64,000 nucleotides of DNA from an uncultured Oscillospiraceae bacterium (GCA_910588635.1 CAJUPW010000005.1:48650-112649); one strand, 5' to 3'. Shown: positions 31,893 through 38,183, numbered from the stretch's first letter. Program-made: numbers and translations. The notes: generated by a model from the sequence alone, not told the origin.

Positions 31893-33296
31893 TCACGCCG
31901 TCCATATCAGGCGTTTGGTGGCTCCAGCCAGCATCAGGCAGAAGCCTATGGTGCTTGTCCACCGGCTGATTTGGCCTATGATCGCATACTCGGAAAAGTC
32001 CAGGATCACCGTGGTATCCCCTTGCCAGCCGCCCACGTCATCCGCCAGCGGCTCCATAAAGTCTACCTCAAAGTACGGGGCTTTTGCCGGTGCGGCCAGG
32101 AGCTTAATTGCCCTAAAAAAGTCCCAGGGGATGGAGAAAGGGAAACGGCTTGTCAGCGCCTCCCCCAGAGCCGGTAGGCCCAGGTTGTCCACGTCGGTGA
32201 TCTCCTCCGCTGGAGGGTCCACCACGGCTTCCCCCGCCGCTTCCATGGTTGCCGTCAGCTCACCGGCCAGCACGTCATCCAGCACGCCCTGGAGGACCAT
32301 GTCAAGGTCCATCGTTGCTGCAGCTCCCACGTCCAGCGCTATCCCCTGTTCCGCTTCTATCCCTTCCGGGATGTAGGACATGGACGGAGCACGGTCGATA
32401 GACAAATCCGATTCGGAAAGATTTAATTTTGAAAGTTTAATAGAACGTCCTAAGATATTTGCCTCAGCAGAAAAAGTCCTAGTTTTATAAAAAGAGTCAT
32501 TTAAACACTGAGGCCAGTAACGCATGAAACATAGATATGTATCGCCATTTAAATCATAAGGCACAAAACAAAGATTAGAACAATACCAACCAGCCTCTTT
32601 TTGATTAGCCGAATAATTCATACCAATAGACACATCAGGGGACGAGGAAGAAAAAATAAAAAAATCCCAAATAGTATCCATCGATTCAACAGAAATTGTA
32701 AGATCAATATCAGAAGTCAATAAAATAGATACAGATGCACCAGGCAAAATAGCAGTAGAACCAAAAATATTAGTACCTAACCTAGAATTTAAACGATCAA
32801 TTTTATCATAATGCCCAAATTCATAATAAGTCCCATCTGCCGCAGTAAAACCAGATTGGGCATAAATCTGATGTACCCCCACTTGCGTTGCATACTTCTC
32901 CGCCACCCACTGGGCAAACTCCATAAGTTTATCAGTGAGCATCCGACTAAGGACGAGCTTCCCACCAGTAAAAACCAAGTCCCAAACCCCAACCAGCCAG
33001 TCCTGGATCGTGATCCCGCCCAGCTCCGTGTCCAGGAACTCCTGGATCAGCCGCTGCACATTACTGACCAGGGCGTCCCTGTCCATACCCTGGGTGACGA
33101 GCGGCAGACCACAGGCACAGAGATACGACGCCGCCAGCGCGGCCACGGAGCCTATCGTCAGCTCCGCCACCAGGGCCTCCGCCCTCTGCTGCGGGAGCAT
33201 CAGTCCCAGCACCAACGAGAAGATCACCAGCCAGCAGCCCAGCTTCATGAGCAGCTTGTCACGCCGGGCGGCCAGGAACCGCGTTACCAGATTCAT
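31893..33296 (-). CDS. Inovirus adsorption/minor coat protein (pIII-like)
   Basis: 467 residues. After a basic start comes a long signal sequence (LMKLGCWLVIFSLVLGLMLP, cleavage near AEA). A large extracellular region follows, then a C-terminal membrane helix near the end (TIGFCLMLAGATKRLIW). Size, topology and position after the coat gene and its terminator fit the receptor-binding tip protein. The DNA encoding about residues 110-300 (roughly 32400-32970) is strikingly AT-rich with T-ending codons, while both ends are GC-rich, as if the middle was exchanged. The start is taken as ATG 33296, 7 nt after AGGAGGT; the ATG at 33302 abuts it. Confidence 0.85.
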   Translation of the reverse strand: MNLVTRFLAARRDKLLMKLGCWLVIFSLVLGLMLPQQRAEALVAELTIGSVAALAASYLCACGLPLVTQGMDRDALVSNVQRLIQEFLDTELGGITIQDWLVGVWDLVFTGGKLVLSRMLTDKLMEFAQWVAEKYATQVGVHQIYAQSGFTAADGTYYEFGHYDKIDRLNSRLGTNIFGSTAILPGASVSILLTSDIDLTISVESMDTIWDFFIFSSSSPDVSIGMNYSANQKEAGWYCSNLCFVPYDLNGDTYLCFMRYWPQCLNDSFYKTRTFSAEANILGRSIKLSKLNLSESDLSIDRAPSMSYIPEGIEAEQGIALDVGAAATMDLDMVLQGVLDDVLAGELTATMEAAGEAVVDPPAEEITDVDNLGLPALGEALTSRFPFSIPWDFFRAIKLLAAPAKAPYFEVDFMEPLADDVGGWQGDTTVILDFSEYAIIGQISRWTSTIGFCLMLAGATKRLIWTA

Positions 33297-33312
33297 TCTC
33301 ATACCTCCTTAC

Positions 33313-33344
33313 AAAGTGAGCCCCGGTCTCCCGAGGCTCACTTT
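33313..33344 (-). terminator. Terminator between major coat and adsorption genes
   Basis: AAAGTGAGCC (33313-33322) pairs with GGCTCACTTT (33335-33344) with an inner CGG/CCG extension. On the minus strand it follows the coat gene. A central terminator after gene VIII is a known way for filamentous phages to make coat protein in excess. Confidence 0.82.
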
Positions 33345-33351
33345 CTCTGCA

Positions 33352-33624
33352 TTACTGGCCCATGGACTTGAACCAGCTCATGGCCTTCCGCGCCAGCCAG
33401 ATCACACCGGCCACGCCAACGGCAATCGGCACGATGATCGCGATCATGCTCATAGCGTCGGACGCCATACCCTGGAACCCCGTCTGAAACGCCGAGATCA
33501 CCGTAGCGGACGTACCGGAAGCGCCGGAGGTATCCTCCCCTGCCGCAAAGGCGGAGACGCACATAGACATGACCATCATAGCAAACACAGACAGGACCAG
33601 GAGCCTCTTCTTGATCTGCTTCAT
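33352..33624 (-). CDS. Inovirus major coat protein (pVIII-like)
   Basis: 90 residues. The signal peptide (KKRLLVLSVFAMMVMSMCVS, cleavage after AFA) leaves a mature protein of about 63 residues. The mature chain has an amphipathic acidic/small-residue N-terminus, one membrane helix (MIAIIVPIAVGVAGVIWLA) and a basic C-terminus (RKAMSWFKSMGQ) that would contact DNA. This is the textbook layout of a filamentous phage major coat. ATG 33624 is preferred over GTG 33633 because GGGGAGG lies 8 nt upstream of it. Confidence 0.93.
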   Translation of the reverse strand: MKQIKKRLLVLSVFAMMVMSMCVSAFAAGEDTSGASGTSATVISAFQTGFQGMASDAMSMIAIIVPIAVGVAGVIWLARKAMSWFKSMGQ

Positions 33625-33629
33625 CCTTT

Positions 33630-33788
33630 TCACCTCCCCATTATCTTAATCAATGCCTTAAAGCAGCCGACCAGGAGGCCAGCCGCCAGGACAACGAAAC
33701 AAGCAGAAGCCATACCAATTGCCAGGACCTCAGGCACAGCCTCCAGGATATCCAGGCTCACCATGTACTGCACATCGAAAAGCTCCAT
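33630..33788 (-). CDS. Small inovirus membrane protein
   Basis: 52 residues: an acidic N-terminal amphipathic part (FDVQYMVSLDILEAVPEVL), one membrane helix and the tail CFKALIKIMGR. It resembles the pVII/pIX class of tiny virion-tip proteins in size and topology. A diverged relic of this same gene is found at 39706-39771. It overlaps the upstream region of the coat gene and starts right after the previous stop. Confidence 0.8.
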   Translation of the reverse strand: MELFDVQYMVSLDILEAVPEVLAIGMASACFVVLAAGLLVGCFKALIKIMGR

Positions 33789-33789
33789 G

Positions 33790-33996
33790 TTACACCTGCC
33801 ATATCCGAGAAAACATGAAGCCAATCGCACAGCCCAGGATTACACCAATCAACAGCACCACGGCCAGGAATGTCAGGCTGACATCAGCGTGCAGCTGCTC
33901 CAAGCAGCCATTTGTCTGAGCCAGCGCCTCCAGCACTGGCGTTAGGTCAGTCGGTGAGACCAACGTCTCATAGATCACGCGGCCGCTTTCCTCCAT
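33790..33996 (-). CDS. Small inovirus membrane protein
   Basis: 68 residues with an N-terminal soluble part (RVIYETLVSPTDLTPVLEAL) and a C-terminal membrane helix (SLTFLAVVLLIGVILGCAIG). No family was recognised; position suggests a minor tip or assembly protein. The start lies inside the last codons of rep (29-nt overlap). Confidence 0.75.
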   Translation of the reverse strand: MEESGRVIYETLVSPTDLTPVLEALAQTNGCLEQLHADVSLTFLAVVLLIGVILGCAIGFMFSRIWQV

Positions 33997-34864
33997 CGTC
34001 CTCTCCCCTTTCCAGATATCCTTGAATAATTGTTTGCTCCACTTCCACATTGAACAGCAGAAGCGGCACGTCCTCCGGGTACTCCAGCGTGGGCAGTTCA
34101 TCATCCGCGGGGATGTACTCCATCCAGAAGGACCAGTCCACATCCCGCACCCAGCCAGTGGAGCAAAAGGTATTTTCACTTTCCAGATAGGCGTCCAGGC
34201 TTGCGTAGGACTGGTACACATACCCCATGGACAGAGCACGAGCCAGACCGATAGAACAGCGGTACATATGCGCTCCGTAGTCGGAGACACACCGGGCCAG
34301 GTCCTTCGACACATACTTAGTGATATAACCAGCGGCCCGTTCCGGGTCTTTGATCTGCGCCAAAGAGCAAAAGCCAAATTTCTTCTGGTACTCCGGCCAG
34401 TTCAGATAGCCGCCATTTACCAGCCTGTCCGGGTGCAGCCCACGGATGAAGGGACAAAGCTGCTCTTCCGGGATACCGCGGACAAAGCCATGGATATGCC
34501 ACGCTCCATCCTCGTGCAGCTCCGGGACAAACAGGTATTTGAGGTCGCAGCTATACTTTTTCCGGTAATCCCGCAGCCACTGGGTGAAGGACTTATAAAA
34601 ATCCTTCAGATGGAAACGATTATATTTAGTCTTGTCTATCGTGCCGGTAAAGAAGAAGTCCCAGTCATTGCAGAACGCTACCTGAAAGATCACTGATTTT
34701 GCCCGGCAAATTGCCTGGGACAGCTTTTCCCCTGAGACACTCCCCCCTTCCTCCCGTTTCGGAGGTAAATGGGGAAACAGTGCCCGCTTGAACCGGATAA
34801 GCTCATACACGCCTTCTCTGTAAAATTTGACGGAATATCGCGGCGCCAGCACGTTTGACGTCAC
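33968..34864 (-). CDS. rep: Rolling-circle replication initiator (HUH endonuclease)
   Basis: 298 residues. Motif I is DFFFTGTID at about 69-77, the metal-binding HUH motif is HIH at 123-125 (AWHIHGF), and the catalytic tyrosine motif is GYITKYVSK at 169-177 with Tyr170 or Tyr174. This is the single-tyrosine-type inovirus/microvirus Rep that nicks the double-stranded replicative form at the plus origin. GTG 34864 has AAGGGTG 7 nt upstream. The frame overlaps the next small gene at its 3' end. Confidence 0.92.
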   Translation of the reverse strand: MTSNVLAPRYSVKFYREGVYELIRFKRALFPHLPPKREEGGSVSGEKLSQAICRAKSVIFQVAFCNDWDFFFTGTIDKTKYNRFHLKDFYKSFTQWLRDYRKKYSCDLKYLFVPELHEDGAWHIHGFVRGIPEEQLCPFIRGLHPDRLVNGGYLNWPEYQKKFGFCSLAQIKDPERAAGYITKYVSKDLARCVSDYGAHMYRCSIGLARALSMGYVYQSYASLDAYLESENTFCSTGWVRDVDWSFWMEYIPADDELPTLEYPEDVPLLLFNVEVEQTIIQGYLERGEDDGGKRPRDL

Positions 34865-35043
34865 TTTTTTTCACCCTTCCCGACTTACGTTACCTTGTCA
34901 AGTGTCCTCATCGGTAACCCCTACGGCTACCGAAAAGAACACTGTAACTCTGCGTGGGGAAAGGGACGTCATCCCGACGTGCCTTGTAACACAGAAACGA
35001 CAGCAGAGCGGAGCGGATCACGATGCAGCGTTTGAAAACTGTG
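34865..35043. other. Phage intergenic region ahead of rep, with hairpins
   Basis: There is no gene in these 179 nt. It contains a CGGTA/TACCG hairpin (34912-34916 with 34928-34932), a GGGA/TCCC stem near 34962, and an inverted pair GTAACACAG (34986-34994) / CTGTGTTAC (35039-35047). It could hold a rep promoter or part of the replication origin; I cannot tell which. Confidence 0.45.
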
Positions 35044-35352
35044 TTACGATTTCTTCCGCTTAAACATATACTTGGGGACCTCTACCCCTTGCTCCCGGCA
35101 AAGGTCAATCAGGAGGTTATTCAGATACGATTCATCCGCGAAGAGGTTTTCAGCTCTGATCCGGATTGCCTTTTCCGCCTCCAGCTCACTTTCCAGCAGC
35201 CGGACACGGTTCTTCAAGACCTGGACCTCCACCGTGTCGCAGACGCTGACCGACAGCTCCAGCCGTCCCTCCCCTACCCTGTCCAGCACTTTGGACAGAG
35301 CCGGGACCAGGGACGTGAACTCAGGCCGGGACAATGTCCCTAATCTTGCCAT
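35044..35352 (-). CDS. Coiled-coil phage protein, unknown
   Basis: 102 residues. The middle (VEVQVLKNRVRLLESELEAE) is a strong heptad coiled coil, and the end is basic (FKRKKS). No family was recognised. It lies between the ssDNA-binding-like gene (32-nt overlap) and rep, so it is likely a replication accessory protein. Confidence 0.7.
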   Translation of the reverse strand: MARLGTLSRPEFTSLVPALSKVLDRVGEGRLELSVSVCDTVEVQVLKNRVRLLESELEAEKAIRIRAENLFADESYLNNLLIDLCREQGVEVPKYMFKRKKS

Positions 35353-35557
35353 ACTTGTCGTACCGCAGGTCGCAGCTACCGCCGATCTCAGGCATGAAGC
35401 TCAGCTTCAGAAATCGGTCCGAATGGACAAAGACTCGCTCAGTCGCCACGCCCCTGACCCTCTCGTCCTCATACGTGAAGAACAGGTTTACTCCATTCAC
35501 CTGTTTACCGTCAGAGCCCATGAAGTCTAAATCTTTCGTTCCTACCAGTGTGTACAT
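35321..35557 (-). CDS. Putative inovirus ssDNA-binding protein (gpV-like)
   Basis: 78 residues, beta-rich and acidic/aromatic, with no membrane segment. Size, first position in the replication block and composition fit the gene V class of single-strand binding proteins that coat phage DNA before packaging. There is no specific motif, so this is a positional call. GAAAGGAG lies 8 nt before ATG 35557. It is the first minus-strand gene of the phage. Confidence 0.6.
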   Translation of the reverse strand: MYTLVGTKDLDFMGSDGKQVNGVNLFFTYEDERVRGVATERVFVHSDRFLKLSFMPEIGGSCDLRYDKYGKIRDIVPA

Positions 35558-35661
35558 GTTTACCGCTCCTTTCTTATAAATTTTGGGGGTAGAGAGAGCT
35601 GGAAGGATGTTATCAAAACCAGCTTCCCCTCCCCCGCCCAAACAATAACGCATGGCTAATA

Positions 35662-35720
35662 CCAATGGTACCATTGGTTTCGTAGATTGTCAAGTACCAT
35701 TTCGCTACAATGGTACCAAA
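35662..35720. promoter_or_regulatory. GGTACC operator cluster between divergent phage genes
   Basis: A perfect 16-bp palindrome CCAATGGTACCATTGG (35662-35677) is followed by AAGTACCATT and AATGGTACCAAA copies up to about 35720, just ahead of the ribbon-helix-helix gene. These are likely binding sites for that regulator. Confidence 0.65.
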
Positions 35721-35732
35721 GGAGGTATTTAT

Positions 35733-35942
35733 ATGCCTGAAAAACGGACCGAGCAAATAGCTGTACGAATCACAGCCGAAACAAAACGCATCCTTCAGGA
35801 AGAAGCCCAAAAACTAGAATGGTCTACGGCAAAGCTAGCAGAAAAAATTCTCTCAGAATGGACAAAACAAACCCATGGCAACGGCGGAGCTATCAACTTT
35901 GTCATACACAACAACCAAAGTATCAATGTAAACGGAGGATAA
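35733..35942 (+). CDS. Ribbon-helix-helix regulator of the phage
   Basis: 69 residues. The N-terminal EQIAVRITAETKRILQEEA fits the RHH beta-strand plus helix, and LEWSTAKLAEKIL the second helix. It is transcribed away from the structural genes. Upstream there is a perfect palindrome with further half copies, which suggests autoregulation and control of the minus-strand promoter, in the role RstR-like repressors play in other filamentous phages. AAGGAGGT precedes ATG 35733. Confidence 0.8.
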   Translation: MPEKRTEQIAVRITAETKRILQEEAQKLEWSTAKLAEKILSEWTKQTHGNGGAINFVIHNNQSINVNGG

Positions 35943-35945
35943 ACC

Positions 35946-36122
35946 ATGCTACAAGAACTCATGCCAATAGTGATAGAAAACTTCAAAATATGCTTAATTG
36001 AAAATGCACCAGCATTAGCCGAGATAGCGGGTTATTTTACAGGTGTATTCGTTCTATGCCTTATCTACCTCGCTATTAAAATCATTTCAAAAAGAATCTA
36101 CAGAGCATGGAAACAACTGTAA
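35946..36122 (+). CDS. 58-residue single-helix membrane protein
   Basis: Begins 3 nt after the RHH stop. An N-terminal amphipathic part is followed by a membrane helix (YFTGVFVLCLIYLAIKII) and the basic tail SKRIYRAWKQL. The ribosome binding site is GGAGGATAAACC. The codon use is AT-rich. No family was recognised; a holin-like or immunity role is possible but unproven. A similar 48-residue protein occurs in the neighbouring element (38026-38172). Confidence 0.68.
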   Translation: MLQELMPIVIENFKICLIENAPALAEIAGYFTGVFVLCLIYLAIKIISKRIYRAWKQL

Positions 36123-36448
36123 TAAAGCCGAAAACCGGGCCAGAGGCTCGGCAAAAACTGTGTTACAGAAGAGGAGCCCCCATACGGGGGACGGTACACC
36201 GGACATGTTTATACAGCGTCAAGACCAAAAAATTTTCTCTGGGTTGTGTAAGGGCCCAGAGAAAATTTTTTTTGCAAGTGGCCCCTTTGGGGCCAGTCTT
36301 GACCCTGTATAAACGCCCTTTGCCTTTACTACCACGTTTCCGCCGACTATATCCTAGGCCTACCCCGTGGACTGGACTGGCCACGATAGAAACCACTTGA
36401 CAGCCATGATATACTAAAAGCACCCAGACGAAGCAGGAGGTAAGAGAT
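36123..36448 (+). other. Gene-free phage region holding structured repeat A
   Basis: These 326 nt contain a TGTGTTAC motif (36158-36166), structured repeat A (36176-36314) and about 130 nt leading to the next small gene. Open frames that run through here in several directions are by-products of the inverted repeats. A TTGACA at 36398-36403 lacks a correctly spaced -10. Confidence 0.6.
36176..36314. repeat. Structured repeat copy A (three-branched inverted repeat)
   Basis: Outer arms GTTTATACAG.. (36207-36225) and ..CTGTATAAAC (36296-36314) pair at 18 of 19 positions. Inside are a perfect 17-bp hairpin (36227-36243 with 36255-36271) and a TGGCCCC/GGGGCCA hairpin (36279-36295). A 30-nt conserved front part with a CCCC/GGGG palindrome and ACGGTACACC precedes it. 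Copy B lies 540 nt downstream. It is a likely replication or packaging signal of the ssDNA phage. Confidence 0.88.
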
Positions 36449-36637
36449 ATGACAGATCAGGAATTGCTACAGGCAATCAGAGCAATTACCCGAGAAGAAA
36501 TGAAACCCCTCAAAGAAGAAATAGAAGAAATAAAAGAAGACCTATCTGAGGTCAGGACCGGAGTAAACATGTTGATTAGCTGGTCGGAAAAAGTCAGCAT
36601 GGCCGCTACATTCCCCCTACCGGACATAGACGATTGA
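36449..36637 (+). CDS. 62-residue coiled-coil phage protein
   Basis: A heptad-rich acidic/basic helix (EEMKPLKEEIEEIKEDLSEV) is followed by a short hydrophobic end. GCAGGAGGT precedes ATG 36449, and a strong dedicated terminator follows. It lies exactly between the two structured repeats. No family was recognised. Confidence 0.75.
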   Translation: MTDQELLQAIRAITREEMKPLKEEIEEIKEDLSEVRTGVNMLISWSEKVSMAATFPLPDIDD

Positions 36638-36638
36638 A

Positions 36639-36675
36639 GAAAAAAGGTTGCTCAAGATCGTGAGCAACCTTTTTT
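36639..36675 (+). terminator. Terminator between the small phage gene and repeat B
   Basis: A perfect 15-bp stem AAAAAAGGTTGCTCA (36639-36653) with TGAGCAACCTTTTTT (36661-36675), loop AGATCG region. Confidence 0.93.
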
Positions 36676-36712
36676 GCAACCTACGGGTGGGACGGGAGAT
36701 TTATAAGGTGTT

Positions 36713-36846
36713 CCCCGTATGGGGGACGGTACACCAGACATGTTTATGCAGCGTCAAGACCAAAAAATTTTTCCTGGGTTGCGAAGAGCCCAGGAAAATT
36801 TTTTTGCAAATGGCCCCTTTGGGGCCAGTCTTGACCCTGTATAAAC
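36713..36846. repeat. Structured repeat copy B (three-branched inverted repeat)
   Basis: Same design as copy A: outer arms 36742-36760 and 36828-36846, a long AT/GGG hairpin (36762-36778 with 36789-36804) and TGGCCCC/GGGGCCA (36811-36827). The front part with ACGGTACACC is conserved too. Arm differences are mostly compensated or in loops, so the folded shape is kept. It fills most of the 308-nt gap between the small genes at 36637 and 36946. Confidence 0.88.
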
Positions 36847-36945
36847 GTCCGGTGTGTTGTGTTGACACACAGCTCGCGAGCGAGCTGCTGTCAGCCAACT
36901 TCTTATTTTGGGAGCCGGGCGCTGGCCCGGAGAAAGGAGCAGAAC

Positions 36946-37128
36946 ATGAAAGAGAAATTGGAGTTCCTGGTATACTTTTTGAAAAAATCTGCGGAGGAAC
37001 AGAAAGAAATGGCAGTACAGGAGGAATGCGACTACCTCAAAGGGAGAGCAACCGGGAGAAAACTGACATATGAACTGTGCGCAAAATGGATTAAGGAAAT
37101 AATCGAAAAAGAGGAGGTTTCACAATGA
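36946..37128 (+). CDS. 60-residue charged helical phage protein
   Basis: Highly charged and helical throughout (KKSAEEQKEMAVQEECDYLK; CAKWIKEIIEKEE). AGAAAGGAG precedes ATG 36946. No family was recognised. A small hairpin CAGCTCG/CGAGCTG (36870-36887) lies upstream next to a TTGACA. It is the first of three closely spaced small genes. Confidence 0.68.
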   Translation: MKEKLEFLVYFLKKSAEEQKEMAVQEECDYLKGRATGRKLTYELCAKWIKEIIEKEEVSQ

Positions 37129-37158
37129 CGCTGGACGGGGAGAAGGGAGCGTATAAGC

Positions 37159-37281
37159 ATGTTTCGGTTGTGTTCAGATGGTGAGTATTTTGGCCCAATT
37201 TTCTTTTTATGGATAGAGGCTTATATTTGGGCTAAATCTGAGGGTTTTCCTTACCCGGAAGATTTAATTGTGGAGGTATAA
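37159..37281 (+). CDS. 40-residue phage ORF, tentative
   Basis: Encodes a short aromatic-rich peptide (GEYFGPIFFLWIEAYIWAKS ...) ending two codons before the next gene's start, whose ribosome binding site GTGGAGGT lies in its last codons. GGGAG sits 11 nt upstream of ATG 37159, a loose spacing. Coding status is plausible from packing, not proven. Confidence 0.45.
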   Translation: MFRLCSDGEYFGPIFFLWIEAYIWAKSEGFPYPEDLIVEV

Positions 37282-37283
37282 CT

Positions 37284-37643
37284 ATGGCGAAAAAGAATAA
37301 CATACGAAGCATCCGGTTTTCGGATGAGCTGGCGGACCTGATTGACCGCCAAAATGGAAGGACCTTTACAGAGAAGCTTGAGAATCTGGTCACTCTATGC
37401 GTCTGGGAGCTGCCGCAGCGGGAAGAGCAACTGAAAAACATTCAAGCTCAGATTGACCAGGAGCGGAAAAGGCTAATTAACCTCCAACGAGAAACCCAGC
37501 TCCTCAAAGCATTGGAGGCCGACATCAAGAATATTCAACATTGTTTCGAGATTGTCAAGAAACGGGCAAAGCTTTTTGCCGGAGCGGCGGAGAAGGACGA
37601 ACTGAAATACAAAATTCCTTCAGACGTCAGAAGCCAGGTTTAA
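37284..37643 (+). CDS. RHH-like plus coiled-coil phage protein
   Basis: 119 residues. The N-terminus NNIRSIRFSDELADLIDRQ looks like a ribbon-helix-helix start, and a long coiled coil follows (REEQLKNIQAQIDQERKRLI and on to about 85). The C-terminus is basic. It might bind DNA or act in plasmid-like maintenance. It is the last phage gene before attR and is followed by a TGTGTTAC motif at 37647-37655. Confidence 0.72.
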   Translation: MAKKNNIRSIRFSDELADLIDRQNGRTFTEKLENLVTLCVWELPQREEQLKNIQAQIDQERKRLINLQRETQLLKALEADIKNIQHCFEIVKKRAKLFAGAAEKDELKYKIPSDVRSQV

Positions 37644-37742
37644 AAATTGTGTTACAATATAGCAAACAAAGGGGGGCGGCAACCGCTCCCCTTCCCTATT
37701 TCAAAATGTTATGGAAAAAGCATCGTGGGCGCTAGCCCACGC

Positions 37743-37785
37743 AACAAAACCTAAAAATATCGGTACGATATTTTTAGGTTTTGTT
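37743..37785. repeat. Perfect 20-bp palindrome at the right phage junction
   Basis: Left arm 37743-37762 and right arm 37766-37785 are exact inverted copies around a 3-nt centre. The right arm runs into the XerD-type arm TTTTGTTGACC (37779-37789). In single-stranded phage DNA it would fold into a hairpin. Confidence 0.9.
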
Positions 37786-37792
37786 GACCTGA
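37779..37792 (+). repeat. Right attachment-site repeat (attR core)
   Basis: Exact copy of TTTTGTTGACCTGA at 30665-30678. The full 11-6-11 reading is GGTACGATATT TTTAGG TTTTGTTGACC; only the XerD-type arm matches the left site. Confidence 0.75.
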
Positions 37793-37856
37793 ATTGTCAA
37801 ATTGATTTTGAGGTCTTATTGTCCTCCCTTCTAAAAATTTTGTTAAGGTGATTTTT

Positions 37857-38063
37857 ATGTTGCGTAAGTTGGATGCTTTTGTTTTTTGGGTTCGGCTTCA
37901 TCCTTTTGTTCATTTGTTCTTTTTATTTTTGGGTAGTCTTTGGCTTTGTTGTTTTTTTGCTCTTAGTTCTGCTGTTGGTTCTTATTTGTGTATACGTCTT
38001 TTGTCTTTTCATGGTTTAATTCCCTCTATTTCTTGGGAATTATTTTTAGAATCATTCTTATGA
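37857..38063 (+). CDS. 68-residue hydrophobic protein of the tandem element
   Basis: Mostly hydrophobic with probably two helices (FVHLFFLFLGSLWLCCFFAL and a C-terminal segment). AAGGTGA precedes ATG 37857. T-ending codons resemble those in the AT-rich middle of the phage adsorption gene. It overlaps the opposite-strand gene 38026-38172 at its 3' end, so one of the two may be false. Confidence 0.5.
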   Translation: MLRKLDAFVFWVRLHPFVHLFFLFLGSLWLCCFFALSSAVGSYLCIRLLSFHGLIPSISWELFLESFL

Positions 38064-38172
38064 TTCCAAGTAATATTGCTCCTAATACTGGTATTCCAAT
38101 TATTGGTACTTGTTTAATTAGTTCTTCTACGAATTTTGCGATTGTGTAGAATACTGCTCCAAACGCTTCCAT
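38026..38172 (-). CDS. 48-residue membrane protein downstream of the Xre repressor
   Basis: A short helical protein (EAFGAVFYTIAKFVEELIKQ) is followed by a hydrophobic stretch and a basic end KIIPKK. An AGGGGG ribosome binding site lies 7 nt before the ATG. It starts 11 nt after the Xre stop, so they form an operon. It resembles the 58-residue membrane protein behind the phage RHH gene in size and arrangement. Confidence 0.6.
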   Translation of the reverse strand: MEAFGAVFYTIAKFVEELIKQVPIIGIPVLGAILLGIIRMILKIIPKK

Positions 38173-38183
38173 GCTTTTTCCCC

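Larger units (their letters stand above)
30665..37778. mobile_element. Integrated filamentous phage (inovirus) genome, about 7.1 kb
   Basis: Between exact 14-bp direct repeats lie, on the minus strand, an ssDNA-binding-like protein, a coiled-coil protein, an HUH Rep, two small membrane proteins, a signal-peptide-bearing major coat protein, a terminator, a large exported adsorption-like protein, a small membrane protein and a Zot/gpI ATPase. This is the canonical Inoviridae order, and 7.1 kb is the usual genome size. A divergent plus-strand block carries a ribbon-helix-helix regulator and small unknown ORFs plus two structured repeats. All core genes are intact, so the phage may be active. No integrase lies inside, which fits use of host Xer recombinases. 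Confidence 0.9.

Noticed and set aside
36043..36400. Open frames of 89-97 codons on the plus strand and 86 codons on the minus strand across structured repeat A
   Set aside because: They run through the inverted repeat, lack ribosome binding sites and have no protein-like composition. The similar peptides seen at copy B reflect the repeated DNA, not a conserved protein.
36870..36887. CAGCTCG/CGAGCTG hairpin next to a TTGACA, considered as a promoter for the 60-residue gene
   Set aside because: No -10 element at a workable spacing; the hairpin alone does not support a promoter call.
36648..37073. A 141-codon plus-strand frame spanning structured repeat B
   Set aside because: It starts inside a terminator and overlaps the better supported gene at 36946, which has a good ribosome binding site. 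The sequence is explained by the repeat.
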